From JBBQAA01 sp038276395 (GTDB lineage: Bacteria > Actinomycetota > Thermoleophilia > Solirubrobacterales > Solirubrobacteraceae): DNA of 64,000 nucleotides. Where the stretch lies: positions 1 through 64,000 of the forward strand of contig JBBQAA010000022.1 of NCBI GenBank assembly GCA_038276395.1. Direction: 5' to 3'. The stretch's first letter is position 1, and every line of letters starts with the position of its first letter. Shown one piece after another: positions 35,659 to 44,219 of the stretch. Below the pieces are notes generated by a model. The model did not search any database, had not been told where the DNA came from, and worked only from the letters and a program-made list of their open reading frames with translations. A program made the translations under genes and the position numbers.

Positions 35659-36003
35659 CTAACCCCTGAAGCCGACCTGACCCACCGCGCCGACGAGGTT
35701 CTCGCAGTTCACGCAGCCGACGCAGCCGACGCAGCCCGAGCACCCGGCGCAGGCCACGCAGCCGACGCAGCCCGCGCACCAGAGGCACAGGAGCGAGGCG
35801 ACGCAGCCCGCGATCCCCACCGAGCCGAGGGTCCCCGCCGAGCCCGCGACGCCCACCGAGCCAGCCGTACCCACCGAGCCGGCCGTGGCCACCGAGGAAT
35901 GGGTGAGGACCGACCCCGCCGTCGCCACCGAGCGCGTCGTGGCCACGGAGCCGGCCGTCGCCACGGAGTCGCGCGTGACCAGCGAGTCCTCGAAGGGCTC
36001 CAT
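35659..36003 (-). CDS. Hexapeptide-repeat protein with a Ser-to-Cys ladder
   Basis: A 114-residue protein made almost wholly of 15 in-register hexapeptides (residues 13-102). Nine have Ser first (SVATAG, SVATTR, SVLTHS, SVGVAG...), then six have Cys first and, in five of these, Cys also fourth (CLWCAG, CVGCVA, CAGCSG, CVGCVG, CVNCEN). That gives eleven cysteines, ten of them every third residue from 73 to 100. A Val/Ala at position 2 of each unit suggests a left-handed beta-helix with two stacked cysteine columns that could bind metal or form disulfides. No signal peptide. ATG 36003 lies 2 bp after the M32 carboxypeptidase stop, so the two are cotranscribed. Family and role are unknown. Confidence 0.7.
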   Translation of the reverse strand: MEPFEDSLVTRDSVATAGSVATTRSVATAGSVLTHSSVATAGSVGTAGSVGVAGSAGTLGSVGIAGCVASLLCLWCAGCVGCVACAGCSGCVGCVGCVNCENLVGAVGQVGFRG

Positions 36004-36005
36004 CC

Positions 36006-37517
36006 TCAAGCCGGGACCCCGTACAGCGCGCCGTACTTGCCGGTCAGGTAGTCGAGGTACGGACCGGCGTCGAGCGGTCCGCCCGCGACGTGCGCGAGCG
36101 TCTCGGCCGGCGTGCGGGTGCGTCCGTGGCGGTAGATCCGCTCGGTCAGCCACGCCCGGATGCCGGCGAAGTCCCCCGCCGCCACCTCCTCCCACACGCC
36201 CGGCCGCTCGCCCTCGAGCCGCGCCCAGATCTGCGCGGCCATGACGTTGCCGAGCAGGTAGGTGGGGAAGTAGCCGAGCATCCCCTCCGACCAGTGCACG
36301 TCCTGGAGGACCCCGCGCACGTCGTCCGGCACCTCGATCCCCAGGTACTCGCGGTACTTCGCGTTCCACGCCTCGGGGAGGTCGGCGAGCTCGAGCGTGC
36401 CGTCGAGCATCACCTGCTCGAGCTCCCAGCGGATGATCACGTGCAGCGGGTAGGTCGCCTCGTCGGCCTCGAAGCGGATGAGCGAGGGCCGCACCCGGTT
36501 GATCCCGGCGTAGAGCGCGTCGGCGTCGATGCCGGCGAGCGGGCCGGGGAAGGCCTCGGCGAGCAGCGGCATGACCCAGCCGCAGAACGCGCGCGAGCGC
36601 CCGACGACGTTCTCCCACAGCCGGCTCTGGGACTCGTGCAGCCCGAGCGAGACCCCGCCCTGCAACGGCGTGCGCTCGAGCGCGGGGTCAGACCCGGCCT
36701 CGTACAGACCGTGCCCCGTCTCGTGCAGGCCCGAGTAGAGCGCCATGAGGAAGGAGTCCTCGTCGAAGCGCGTCGTGATGCGGATGTCCTCCGAGCCGAG
36801 CGAGGCGGCGAAGGGATGGACCGCGGTGTCCAGGCGCCAGGCGCTCGGCTCGAAGCCGACGCGCTCGAGGACCCGGGTGAGCACCTGCCGCTGCCGCGCC
36901 GGCGGGTAGTCGCCGGTGAGGAAGGCGTCCTCGACGCGGTCCGCGCGCTCGGCGATCTCCGCCAGGAAGGGGACGAGCGTCTCCCGCACCTGCGCGAAGA
37001 CCGTCGCGACGGTCGCGTTGTCGGTCCCCGGCTCGAAGTCGTCGAGCAGCGCGTCGTAGGGGTCGGCGGCCTCGGGGAAGCACGCGGCGTAGGCGCGGCG
37101 GAGCTCGACGAGCCGCGCCAGATGCGGCCGGAAGACCTCCCACTCGCCCTCCTCGCGCGCGCGCGCCCAAGCCTCGTAGCCCAGCGCGGAGACGCGCGCG
37201 AGCTCGGCCTTCAGCTCCCCCGGCACCTTCGTCTCCTTCTCGAAGTCCCGCTGGGCGACCCGCACGAGGCTCGCGGCGAAGCCGTCGGGGTCGGCGCCGT
37301 TCAGCTCCGCCCGCGCGGCCTCGAGCAGCGCCGCGGTTTCGGGCGATGTGAAGCGCTCGTGGGCCAGGGCCTCGAGCGTGCCCATCGCCTCCGCCCGGGC
37401 GGGCGCGCCGCGCGCGGGCATCGTCACCTGCTGGTCCCACATGAGCCCCATCGCCACGGCGTGGAGATCGTGGACCTGGGCCAGGCGCTCCCGGAGCGCG
37501 TCGAGAGCGGGCGGCAT
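36006..37517 (-). CDS. M32-family metallocarboxypeptidase (Taq type)
   Basis: A 503-residue cytoplasmic zinc carboxypeptidase. The HExxH zinc motif is LHETGHGLYE (about residue 265), the third Glu ligand lies in GVSLGLHESQSRLWEN, and the family motif GLMWDQQVTMPA occurs near residue 25. It trims C-terminal residues from peptides with broad specificity. Start ATG 37517 is preferred to 37532, since 37532 would fall inside a TATGGT hexamer. It is divergent from the M50 protease gene and directly upstream of the Cys-ladder protein gene, which it may process or simply share a promoter with. Confidence 0.92.
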   Translation of the reverse strand: MPPALDALRERLAQVHDLHAVAMGLMWDQQVTMPARGAPARAEAMGTLEALAHERFTSPETAALLEAARAELNGADPDGFAASLVRVAQRDFEKETKVPGELKAELARVSALGYEAWARAREEGEWEVFRPHLARLVELRRAYAACFPEAADPYDALLDDFEPGTDNATVATVFAQVRETLVPFLAEIAERADRVEDAFLTGDYPPARQRQVLTRVLERVGFEPSAWRLDTAVHPFAASLGSEDIRITTRFDEDSFLMALYSGLHETGHGLYEAGSDPALERTPLQGGVSLGLHESQSRLWENVVGRSRAFCGWVMPLLAEAFPGPLAGIDADALYAGINRVRPSLIRFEADEATYPLHVIIRWELEQVMLDGTLELADLPEAWNAKYREYLGIEVPDDVRGVLQDVHWSEGMLGYFPTYLLGNVMAAQIWARLEGERPGVWEEVAAGDFAGIRAWLTERIYRHGRTRTPAETLAHVAGGPLDAGPYLDYLTGKYGALYGVPA

Positions 37518-37527
37518 GAGCTGTGCG

Positions 37528-37537
37528 ACCATAGCTT
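37528..37537. promoter_or_regulatory. Overlapping divergent -10 elements (M32 / M50)
   Basis: Minus TATGGT (37533-37528) ends 10 nt before the M32 ATG 37517. Plus TAGCTT (37532-37537) ends 8 nt before the M50 ATG 37546. They share TA at 37532-37533, the third such case in this window. Confidence 0.45.
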
Positions 37538-37545
37538 TCACGTCG

Positions 37546-38697
37546 ATGCTCCGCCGCACCGGCTCCATCAAGCTCGCCACGATCCTCGGCATCCGCGTGG
37601 GGGTGGACGCGAGCTGGTTCATCGTGCTCGCGCTCGTCATGTACGCGCTCTCCTCGTCGTTCAGGCGCACGCTCGCGAGCTCGGACACCGTCGCCTACCT
37701 GACGGCGGTCGCCAGCGCGCTGCTCTTCTTCGCCTCGATCGTCCTGCACGAGCTCGGGCACGCCGTCGCCGCCCGGCGGGAGGGCATCACGACGGCGCGG
37801 ATCGACCTGTGGTTCTTCGGCGGGCTCGCGCGCCTCTCGCGGGACTCGCGGACGCCGGGGGAGGAGGCGCGGATCGCCGCCGCCGGCCCCGTCGTGACGC
37901 TCATCATCGTCCTCCTCTGCGGCGGCGCGGTACTGCTCGCCGCCGGCCCGCACGACTACCTCGACACCACGGGCTTCCACCACGAGGGGGCCGTCACCCC
38001 GCTGCTCCTGCTGCTCACCTGGGTCGGCTCGATCAACGTCGTGCTCCTGCTCTTCAACCTCATCCCCGCCTACCCGCTCGACGGCGGGCGCCTCGCGCGG
38101 GCGCTCATCTGGCGGCTGACGGGGGATCGCGGGCGGGCCACGCGCGCCGCCGCGCGCGTCGGCCAGCTCTTCGCCTACTTGATGATCGGCTACGGGCTCG
38201 TGCTGCTCGCGAGCGGCGCGATCGGCGGGCTCTACCTGATCGTGCTCGGCTTCCTCTTCGGCTCCTCGGCCCGGGCGGCGATCCTCCAGAGCGCCGCCGC
38301 CGACCGCATGGGACAGGTCCGCGTGGCCGACATCATGGACCCGGAGCCGGTCTCCGTGCCCGCCGAGCTGTCGCTCGAGCACGCCAAGGAGGACTACTTC
38401 CTGCGCTACGGCTGGAGCTGGTTCCCCGTCGTCGACCCCGCCGGGCGCCTCGTCGGGCTCCTGCGGGAGGACAGCGCGCGCGGGGGCGGGCCCGACCCGG
38501 TGTCCTCGGCCATGGCGGTGCCGGACGGCTGGCGCGTGGGAACCGACCGCTCCCTTGACGAGCTCATGAGCTCCGAGCCGCTGCACCGGCTGGGCGGGCT
38601 CGTCGCGGTCGACCCCGAGGGCCGCGTGTGCGGGGTCGTCACCCTCGGACAGGTGCGCCGCGCGATCGCCGGCGCCCTCAGACCCCCGTTCTCGTGA
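37546..38697 (+). CDS. M50-family intramembrane metalloprotease with CBS domains
   Basis: A 383-residue membrane protease of the site-2-protease/SpoIVFB type. Helices begin at about residue 22; the zinc motif is VLHELGHAVAA (about 67-77) and the third ligand lies in NLIPAYPLDGGR (about 178-189). The C-terminal third (about 255-380) is a pair of CBS domains that could sense an adenine nucleotide. Such proteases cut membrane-bound regulators such as anti-sigma factors; no partner is obvious nearby. The ORF could be extended upstream but only as antisense of the M32 gene. Confidence 0.92.
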   Translation: MLRRTGSIKLATILGIRVGVDASWFIVLALVMYALSSSFRRTLASSDTVAYLTAVASALLFFASIVLHELGHAVAARREGITTARIDLWFFGGLARLSRDSRTPGEEARIAAAGPVVTLIIVLLCGGAVLLAAGPHDYLDTTGFHHEGAVTPLLLLLTWVGSINVVLLLFNLIPAYPLDGGRLARALIWRLTGDRGRATRAAARVGQLFAYLMIGYGLVLLASGAIGGLYLIVLGFLFGSSARAAILQSAAADRMGQVRVADIMDPEPVSVPAELSLEHAKEDYFLRYGWSWFPVVDPAGRLVGLLREDSARGGGPDPVSSAMAVPDGWRVGTDRSLDELMSSEPLHRLGGLVAVDPEGRVCGVVTLGQVRRAIAGALRPPFS

Positions 38698-39063
38698 GCT
38701 CCCGGCGACTCTGCTCCTCCCCGCCCTGCTCGTGCTGCCCGCGGCCGCCGCCGCCGATAGCTCGGTCACCGCCAGCACCCGCGTGACGCTCATCCACGCC
38801 GGGCTGACCGCACGCCCGAACCCGCACCCAGCCGCGGGGCCGGAGACCTACCGCTTCTACGGCTTCCCGACCGCAAGCCGATCTACGTGGGCAAGGCGCA
38901 GCGCGCCTGCGGCAAGCTCACCCGCCGCGTCCCGCTCATCCCCTACGGCACGCGGGTCCGCCTCGGCACCTGGAAGATCTACTCCTCCAACCGCAGGCGC
39001 TACGCGAAGCGCTCGACGCTGCTCATCTACCCCTTCGAGATCTTCCGGACCGTTCATCTCTAG
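38694..39063 (+). pseudogene. Remnant of a small exported protein
   Basis: A hydrophobic signal-peptide-like segment (LLLPALLVLPAAAAA) leads to SSVTASTRVTLIHAGLT and YRFYGFP in one frame; after a one-base change near 38873 another frame carries KPIYVGKAQRACGKL, YGTRVRLGTWKIYSS and IYPFEIFRTVHL before TAG 39061-39063. No start codon fits the first frame. It looks like a secreted beta-rich protein that has lost its frame twice, or an indel-affected sequence. Family not recognised. Confidence 0.5.
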
Positions 39064-39132
39064 GCGGCCCCCGGGCGGTCCCGGCGCGAGGGCACCGGCC
39101 CCGACCCCGGTTCCTTTGTAAGAATCGGGACC

Positions 39133-40821
39133 GTGCCCGCCCACGAAGTGCTCATCATCGGCGCCGGGCTCGCGGGTCAGCGCGCGGCCACGGCCGCCGC
39201 CGACGCGGGCGCGACGGTCGGGATCATCTCGAAGGTCCACCCCGTCCGCTCGCACTCCGTGGCCGCCGCGGGCGGCATCAACGGGGCGATCAACCCCGAG
39301 GACTCGTGGGAGTCCCACGCCTTCGACACGGTCAAGGGCTCGGACTACCTGGGCGATCAGGACGCGATCGAGGTCATGTGCCGCGAGGCGCCCGAGGAGA
39401 TCATCCACCTCGAGCACATCGGGGTCACCTTCCACCGCAATGAGACGGGCCACTTCGACCTGCGCGCCTTCGGCGGCGCCTCGATGAAGCGCACGGCCTA
39501 CGTGGCCGACATCACCGGCCAGGCCATCCTGCACGTGCTCTACGAGCAGCTCATGAAGTACCACGAGACCGTCGACCGCTACGAGGAGTGGTTCGTCACG
39601 ACGCTCCTGCGCGACGAGCACGGCGCCTGCGTCGGCTGCGTGGCGCGCGACGTCCGCCACGGCAACCTCGAGGTCTTCCGGGCCAAGAACGTCATCCTCG
39701 CCTGCGGCGGCTGCGGCCAGGCCTTCCACCCGACGACCAACGGGCTGATCGTCACGGGGGACGGGATCGCCCAGGCCTACCGCATCGGCGCGCCGCTCAT
39801 GGACATGGAGATGGTCCAGTACCACCCGACGACGCTGGCCGAGAACGGCTTCCTCATTACCGAGGGCGCCCGCGGCGAGGGCGCTCAGCTCTTCAACAAG
39901 GACGGCGACCGGTTCATGGAGACCTACGCGCCGAACAAGCTCGAGCTCGCCTCCCGCGACGTGGTCTCGCGCGCCGAGCAGACCGAGATCAACGAGGGCC
40001 GCGGCTTCGAGGACGGGACGCTCGCGCTCGACATCACGAAGGTCGACCGCAAGCGCGTGCTCGAGGCGCTGCGTGAGATCGTCAACATCGGCAAGGACTT
40101 CGCGGGCGTCGACATCACGCGCGAGCCCATCCACATCAAGCCCGGGATGCACTACATCATGGGGGGCGTGAAGACCGACATCCACGGCGCGACGGAGATC
40201 CCCGGCCTCTACGCGGCGGGCGAGGTCGCCTGCGTCTCGGTCCACGGCGGCAACCGCCTCGGGGCCAACTCCCTGCTCGACACGCTCATCTTCGGCCGCC
40301 GCTCGGGCGAGCACGCCGCCGCGCGCGCCGCCGGGATGCCGATGCCCGAGGTCGCCGGCGGCCTCGTCGCCGAGGAGGAGCAGAAGATCGAGGCGATCAT
40401 CGCCCGGGAGAAGGGCGGGCGCCGCGTCTCGGAGATCAAGCGGGAGCTCGGCGAGACGATGAACCGCTACGTGGCCGTCTACCGCGACGCCGAGGGCCTG
40501 GCCAAGGCGCACGAGATCATCCGACGCCTCAAGGAGGAGTCCGAGGCCGCCCACATCGACGACCGGGGCACGGTCTTCAACCAGGACGTGCTCGGCGCGC
40601 TCGAGCTCGGGTACATGCTCGACTGCGCCGAGGCGATCGTCACCGGCGCCGAGGAGCGCAAGGAGTCCCGCGGCGCCCAGTACCGCACGGACTTCCCCGA
40701 GCGCAACGACGACGACTGGCTGAAGCACATCGACCTCTCCGTGAACGGCGGCGACGCCCCGAAGGTCACCTACTCGCCGATCACGATGACCCGCTGGGAG
40801 CCCGAGGAGCGCAAGTACTGA
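39133..40821 (+). CDS. sdhA: Succinate dehydrogenase flavoprotein subunit
   Basis: A 562-residue FAD subunit oxidising succinate to fumarate. FAD-binding IIGAGLAGQRAATAA opens the protein; the flavin-linking His is in VRSHSVAAAGG (about 40), the substrate loop has HPTTLAENGFLITEGARGEGAQL, and VHGGNRLGANSLLDTLIFGR closes the FAD site. GTG start. It overlaps sdhB (TGATG). With the downstream CCG-domain gene it forms a type-E succinate:quinone reductase, tethered to the membrane without a heme-bearing anchor. Confidence 0.96.
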   Translation: MPAHEVLIIGAGLAGQRAATAAADAGATVGIISKVHPVRSHSVAAAGGINGAINPEDSWESHAFDTVKGSDYLGDQDAIEVMCREAPEEIIHLEHIGVTFHRNETGHFDLRAFGGASMKRTAYVADITGQAILHVLYEQLMKYHETVDRYEEWFVTTLLRDEHGACVGCVARDVRHGNLEVFRAKNVILACGGCGQAFHPTTNGLIVTGDGIAQAYRIGAPLMDMEMVQYHPTTLAENGFLITEGARGEGAQLFNKDGDRFMETYAPNKLELASRDVVSRAEQTEINEGRGFEDGTLALDITKVDRKRVLEALREIVNIGKDFAGVDITREPIHIKPGMHYIMGGVKTDIHGATEIPGLYAAGEVACVSVHGGNRLGANSLLDTLIFGRRSGEHAAARAAGMPMPEVAGGLVAEEEQKIEAIIAREKGGRRVSEIKRELGETMNRYVAVYRDAEGLAKAHEIIRRLKEESEAAHIDDRGTVFNQDVLGALELGYMLDCAEAIVTGAEERKESRGAQYRTDFPERNDDDWLKHIDLSVNGGDAPKVTYSPITMTRWEPEERKY

Positions 40822-41963
40822 TGCCGGAGTTCACGCTGAAGATCCGCCGCTTCCTGCCCGAGACCGGCGCGCCCGCCTACTGGGAGGAGTTCGGCGTCGA
40901 GCTCGAGGGCCACCAGTCCGTGCTCGAGGGGATCCTCCAAGCCCGGGGCGAGCAGGACGGCTCGCTGGGCATCCGCTGCTCCTGCCGCGGCGCCATCTGC
41001 GGCTCCTGCGGCGTGATGATCAACGGCAAGGCCGGCCTGGCCTGCCACACGCACATCGAGAAGGCCGCGCAGGACGCCGGCGGTGAGGCGATCGAGGTCG
41101 CCCCCTTCAACAACATGCCGGTGATCAAGGACCTGATCGTCGACATGGACGCCGTGCACTGGAAGAAGCAGGAGCGCGTCACGCCCTGGCTCATCAACAA
41201 GGAGCCGATCCCCGAGCGCGAGTACGTCGTGCCCCACGAGAACATGGTCGACGTCACGCAGTCGATGGCCTGCATCCAGTGCGGCTGCTGCAACGCCGCC
41301 TGCCTCTCGATGGAGGTCGACCCCCTGTTCGTCGGCCCGGCCGCCCTGGCCAAGGCCTACCGCTTCGTCGGCGACCCCCGCGACGACGAGCATTACGAGC
41401 GCCTGGAGGACCTCGCCGAGGACCCCCACGGCATGTACGACTGCACGCACTGCTTCTCGTGCATCGACGCCTGCCCGAAGGGCGTCGAGCCGATGAACCA
41501 GATCATGCGCCTGCGCCGCCGCGCCGGCGACCACGAGATCGACGACCGCAACAACGGCCACCGGCACGAGATGGCCTTCGTGGACAACATCAAGAAGAAC
41601 GGCCTGCTGCACGAGGCCGACCTCCTGCCCGACTCCTACGGCGGCAAGTTCCATCCCCGCGCCGTGCCGATCCTCCTCGGCTCGCTGCCCGTCGTGGCCC
41701 GCGCGCTCATCCGCCGCAAGATGACCCCGGGCAAGGCGCTCCTGCACCCGCACCGCAAGCAGTTCAAGGACCTGAAGGACTACTTCGAGAAGATCGAGGG
41801 CCGCGAGAAGCGCGTCGAGCTGAACCTCTACGTCTCGGGCTACGAGGACGTCGAGGGCTCGGAGGAGGAGCAGCCCGTCGCCGCGGGCTCGGACGCCGCG
41901 GGAGCAAGCGCGCCGGGGTCTGACCCCAACTCCACGAGCGACGGTGGGGAGGTGGGCGGATGA
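40821..41963 (+). CDS. sdhB: Succinate dehydrogenase iron-sulfur subunit with a C-terminal extension
   Basis: A 380-residue electron-transfer subunit. The N-terminal ferredoxin-like domain has [11 protein letters not shown] for the [2Fe-2S] centre; the C-terminal domain has [11 protein letters not shown] and [14 protein letters not shown] for the [4Fe-4S] and [3Fe-4S]-type centres. Ordinary SdhB is about 240 residues, so about 130 residues are additional, ending in an acidic, disordered tail ([13 protein letters not shown]). It overlaps sdhA (TGATG) and the CCG-domain gene (ATGA). Confidence 0.94.
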   Translation: MPEFTLKIRRFLPETGAPAYWEEFGVELEGHQSVLEGILQARGEQDGSLGIRCSCRGAICGSCGVMINGKAGLACHTHIEKAAQDAGGEAIEVAPFNNMPVIKDLIVDMDAVHWKKQERVTPWLINKEPIPEREYVVPHENMVDVTQSMACIQCGCCNAACLSMEVDPLFVGPAALAKAYRFVGDPRDDEHYERLEDLAEDPHGMYDCTHCFSCIDACPKGVEPMNQIMRLRRRAGDHEIDDRNNGHRHEMAFVDNIKKNGLLHEADLLPDSYGGKFHPRAVPILLGSLPVVARALIRRKMTPGKALLHPHRKQFKDLKDYFEKIEGREKRVELNLYVSGYEDVEGSEEEQPVAAGSDAAGASAPGSDPNSTSDGGEVGG

Positions 41964-42871
41964 AGGTCGCCTACTGGCCGGGCTGCGTCTCGCGCGGCTT
42001 CACCCCCGAGCTCCACGGCTCGATGGCCGCCGTCGCGCCCCTCCTCGACCTCGAGCTGGTCGAGCTCGACCGCGCCTGCTGCACGGGCGCCGGGGTCATC
42101 GCCGAGCACAACCAGGAGCTGGCCGACACGCTGAACGCCCGCACCTTCGCGCTCGCCCAGCAGGTCGAGGGCGCCGAGCTCATGATGAACATCTGCTCGA
42201 CCTGCCAGGGGGCGCAGGCCGAGTGCCAGGAGCGCCTGGACGCGAACTCCGAGTACCGCGAGCACGTCAACGGCAACCTCTCAGGCGAGGGCCTCTCCTA
42301 CGAGAAGGGCCTGACGAACAAGAACTTCCTCTGGCTGCTGGTCGAGGAGATCGGACTCGACGTGCTGCGCGCGAAGGTCCGGCGCCCGCTCGAGGGCCTG
42401 CGCGTGGGCCCGTTCTACGGCTGCTACATCGTGCGCCCCAACGAGCGCCTCGGCATCTCCCACGAGCGCCCGCGCGACAAGTACCTCCACCAGGTGATCG
42501 AGGCGCTCGGCGGCACCGTCATCGACTACGCCGGCGTCTATCGCTGCTGCGGCTTCCCGATCATCACGATGAACCAGGAGGCGTCCCTCAAGCAGGCCGG
42601 CCGCCATCTGGGTGACGCGATCGACGCCGACGCCGACTGCCTGGTCGTGCCCTGCCCGCTGTGCCACCTGAACCTCGATCTCCAGCAGCCACTGGCCCAG
42701 AAGGCCGTCGGGCGCCCGCTCTCGATGCCGGTGCTCCACCTCCCCCAGCTCGTCGGCTTAGCCCTCGGCCTCGAGCCCAAGGAGCTCGGGATGGACCGGC
42801 ACATCGTGAAGCCCACGGCGGTCGTCGACTGGACGACGTCGGTCGTCGGGTCGGTCGGCGCGCCCGCGTAG
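41960..42871 (+). CDS. sdhE: CCG-domain subunit of type-E succinate dehydrogenase (HdrB-like)
   Basis: A 303-residue protein with two cysteine-rich CCG domains as in heterodisulfide reductase subunit B: first with CVSRG, CCTGAGV and CSTCQG, second with [15 protein letters not shown] and CPLCHLN. In type-E complexes this subunit (SdhE, also called SdhC) binds an iron-sulfur cluster and passes electrons to quinone in place of a heme b anchor. ATGA overlap with sdhB. No heme-type sdhC/sdhD and no SdhF candidate follows in the window. Confidence 0.88.
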   Translation: MKVAYWPGCVSRGFTPELHGSMAAVAPLLDLELVELDRACCTGAGVIAEHNQELADTLNARTFALAQQVEGAELMMNICSTCQGAQAECQERLDANSEYREHVNGNLSGEGLSYEKGLTNKNFLWLLVEEIGLDVLRAKVRRPLEGLRVGPFYGCYIVRPNERLGISHERPRDKYLHQVIEALGGTVIDYAGVYRCCGFPIITMNQEASLKQAGRHLGDAIDADADCLVVPCPLCHLNLDLQQPLAQKAVGRPLSMPVLHLPQLVGLALGLEPKELGMDRHIVKPTAVVDWTTSVVGSVGAPA

Positions 42872-42999
42872 GACCCGCCGCCCCGCGCGGGGCGCTTGAG
42901 TTTCCGGAGCGCTCCGCCGATACCGGCCGCGTGATCGAGCCCCGGGCCCCGGCCCGGCTCGAGCAGCGCGCCCTCGCCGGGCGGCGCGCTTAGGCCGGA

Positions 43000-43446
43000 G
43001 CCGCTCGAGCGCGCCGCCGAGGATCGCTCGCGGGCGTCTTCGCGGCGTTCATCGGGCTCGTCTGGCTCCTGGCCTTCGCGCTGGATATCGGCGTGCTCAC
43101 GGGGGACAACGGCGAGCTCGCGCTCGCGCCGAACACCGCGATCGGGCTTGGCTGGGGGGCTTGCCGTGCTCGCGGCGCGACCCCGCGAACGGCGGCCGTC
43201 CCCGCCGTTCCTCGCCCTCGCCGGGCTGACCGGACTGATCGGCCTCCTCACGGTCGTCGAGACGCCCTCCTTCCTCACCCACCCGAGCGCATGGCGTTAA
43301 ACACGGCGGTCTCCCTGACCGGGCTCGGCGGCGCGCTCATCGCCCAGGCCTACGGCCGGGTCCGGCTCGTCTCGCTCGCGATCCTCGTCTTCCTCGTCGT
43401 CGCCGTGATCGCCCTGCTCGGCTACGTCGCTCCCGCCGCGGCGTGA
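43000..43446 (+). pseudogene. Remnant of a membrane sensor-type protein
   Basis: Three frames together recover membrane helices: LAGVFAAFIGLVWLLAFAL and LALAPNTAIGLGWG, then after a shift near 43160 LAVLAARPRERR and LALAGLTGLIGLLTVVE, then another frame with ERMALNTAVSLTGLGGALI and a last helix before TGA 43444-43446. The APNTA...GL repeat resembles the membrane input region of some sensor kinases and GGDEF proteins. No kinase or GGDEF domain remains. Upstream (42872-43000) shows nothing. Confidence 0.5.
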
Positions 43447-43461
43447 GGACGCCCGCCGCCG

Positions 43462-44118
43462 CTACCGGCGCGGCGGCCGCCAGCAGGCGAGCACGTCGGT
43501 GAGCTGGCCCCAGTCCACGGGCGGCGGATCGAGCGGGCCCGGCGCCGGGCCGCCGGCGCGCATGCCGTCGAGCAGCAGCGCCAGGTATCGCCGCCACAGG
43601 CCCGGGGCGACGGACTCCGAGGCGTCGACCACGCTGCCGAGCATCATCTGCAGGAACGGCATGTCCTGTGGGGCGAAATCGGCGCGCAGGACGCCCGCCT
43701 CCTGCGCCCGCACGAAGATCTGCCCGACGAGCGGCCGCATGCCGTCCCGGATCCGCGTGACGCGCGCGTGGCGCCCGTCGGCGCCGAGCAGGACCTCCTT
43801 GAGGCCGCGGTCGGCGGCCTGGAGCGCGATCGAGCTCTCGAGGAAGCTCTTGAGCGCCGCCCACGGGTCCTCGCGCGCCAGCGCCTCGCGCGCCAGGCCG
43901 AGAACCTCCTCCACGCGCTCCTCGAACAGCGCGTCGATCAGCGCCTCGCGGCTGCCGAAGCGCCGGTAGGCGGTACCGACGCCGACGCCGGCGCGCTCGG
44001 CGATGTCGTCGAGGCTCACTCCGAGGCCACGCTCGGCGAACAGAGCGCGCGCCGCGTCGAGGAGCAGGCGGCGGTTGCGCTCGGCGTCGGCGCGAAGGGG
44101 ACGATCCGTGATCTGCAT
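43462..44118 (-). CDS. TetR-family transcriptional repressor
   Basis: A 218-residue regulator. The TetR N-terminal helix-turn-helix lies at about residues 12-58 (RRLLLDAARALFAERG, then IAERAGVGVGTAYRRFGSREALIDALF). The C-terminal ligand domain is typical of multidrug regulators. Start ATG 44118, with TACACT 8 nt upstream. It is divergent from an EmrB/QacA-type efflux gene, and two similar 23-bp palindromic sites lie in the shared 101-bp region, so it very likely represses both genes until a drug binds. Confidence 0.9.
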   Translation of the reverse strand: MQITDRPLRADAERNRRLLLDAARALFAERGLGVSLDDIAERAGVGVGTAYRRFGSREALIDALFEERVEEVLGLAREALAREDPWAALKSFLESSIALQAADRGLKEVLLGADGRHARVTRIRDGMRPLVGQIFVRAQEAGVLRADFAPQDMPFLQMMLGSVVDASESVAPGLWRRYLALLLDGMRAGGPAPGPLDPPPVDWGQLTDVLACWRPPRR

Positions 44119-44126
44119 CACTTGAG

Positions 44127-44132
44127 AGTGTA
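44127..44132 (-). promoter_or_regulatory. Candidate -10 of the tetR gene
   Basis: Minus strand TACACT ends 8 nt before ATG 44118. The first TetR operator begins 4 bp further upstream, so repressor binding would block this promoter. Confidence 0.45.
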
Positions 44133-44135
44133 AAG

Positions 44136-44158
44136 AAGTGGAGAACAAGTCTCCGCTT
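44136..44158. promoter_or_regulatory. TetR operator 1
   Basis: AAGTGGAGA and TCTCCGCTT flank ACAAG; the arms match at 8 of 9 positions. The form AAGCGGAGA-TCTCCGCTT is a common operator of actinobacterial TetR repressors paired with efflux genes. Binding is inferred. Confidence 0.6.
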
Positions 44159-44177
44159 GTGCTAGGGTGCCGCGCGG

Positions 44178-44200
44178 AAGTTGAGAATAGTCCTCCGTTT
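44178..44200. promoter_or_regulatory. TetR operator 2, weaker
   Basis: A 23-bp sequence (AAGTTGAGAAT... CCTCCGTTT) agreeing with operator 1 at 17 of 23 positions. It lies just upstream of the efflux gene, next to TAGACC at 44200-44205, where it could block that promoter. Confidence 0.5.
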
Positions 44201-44219
44201 AGACCGGGAGCACCTCCGC

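Noticed and set aside
35659..36003. Collagen-like or chaplin-type protein for the Ser/Cys repeat gene
   Set aside because: Repeats are six residues long with Val at position 2, not Gly-X-Y, and there is no signal peptide or chaplin motif.
36090..38558. Plus-strand frame of about 820 codons over the M32 gene and into the M50 gene
   Set aside because: Antisense of the M32 peptidase, then out of frame in the M50 gene; no motif.
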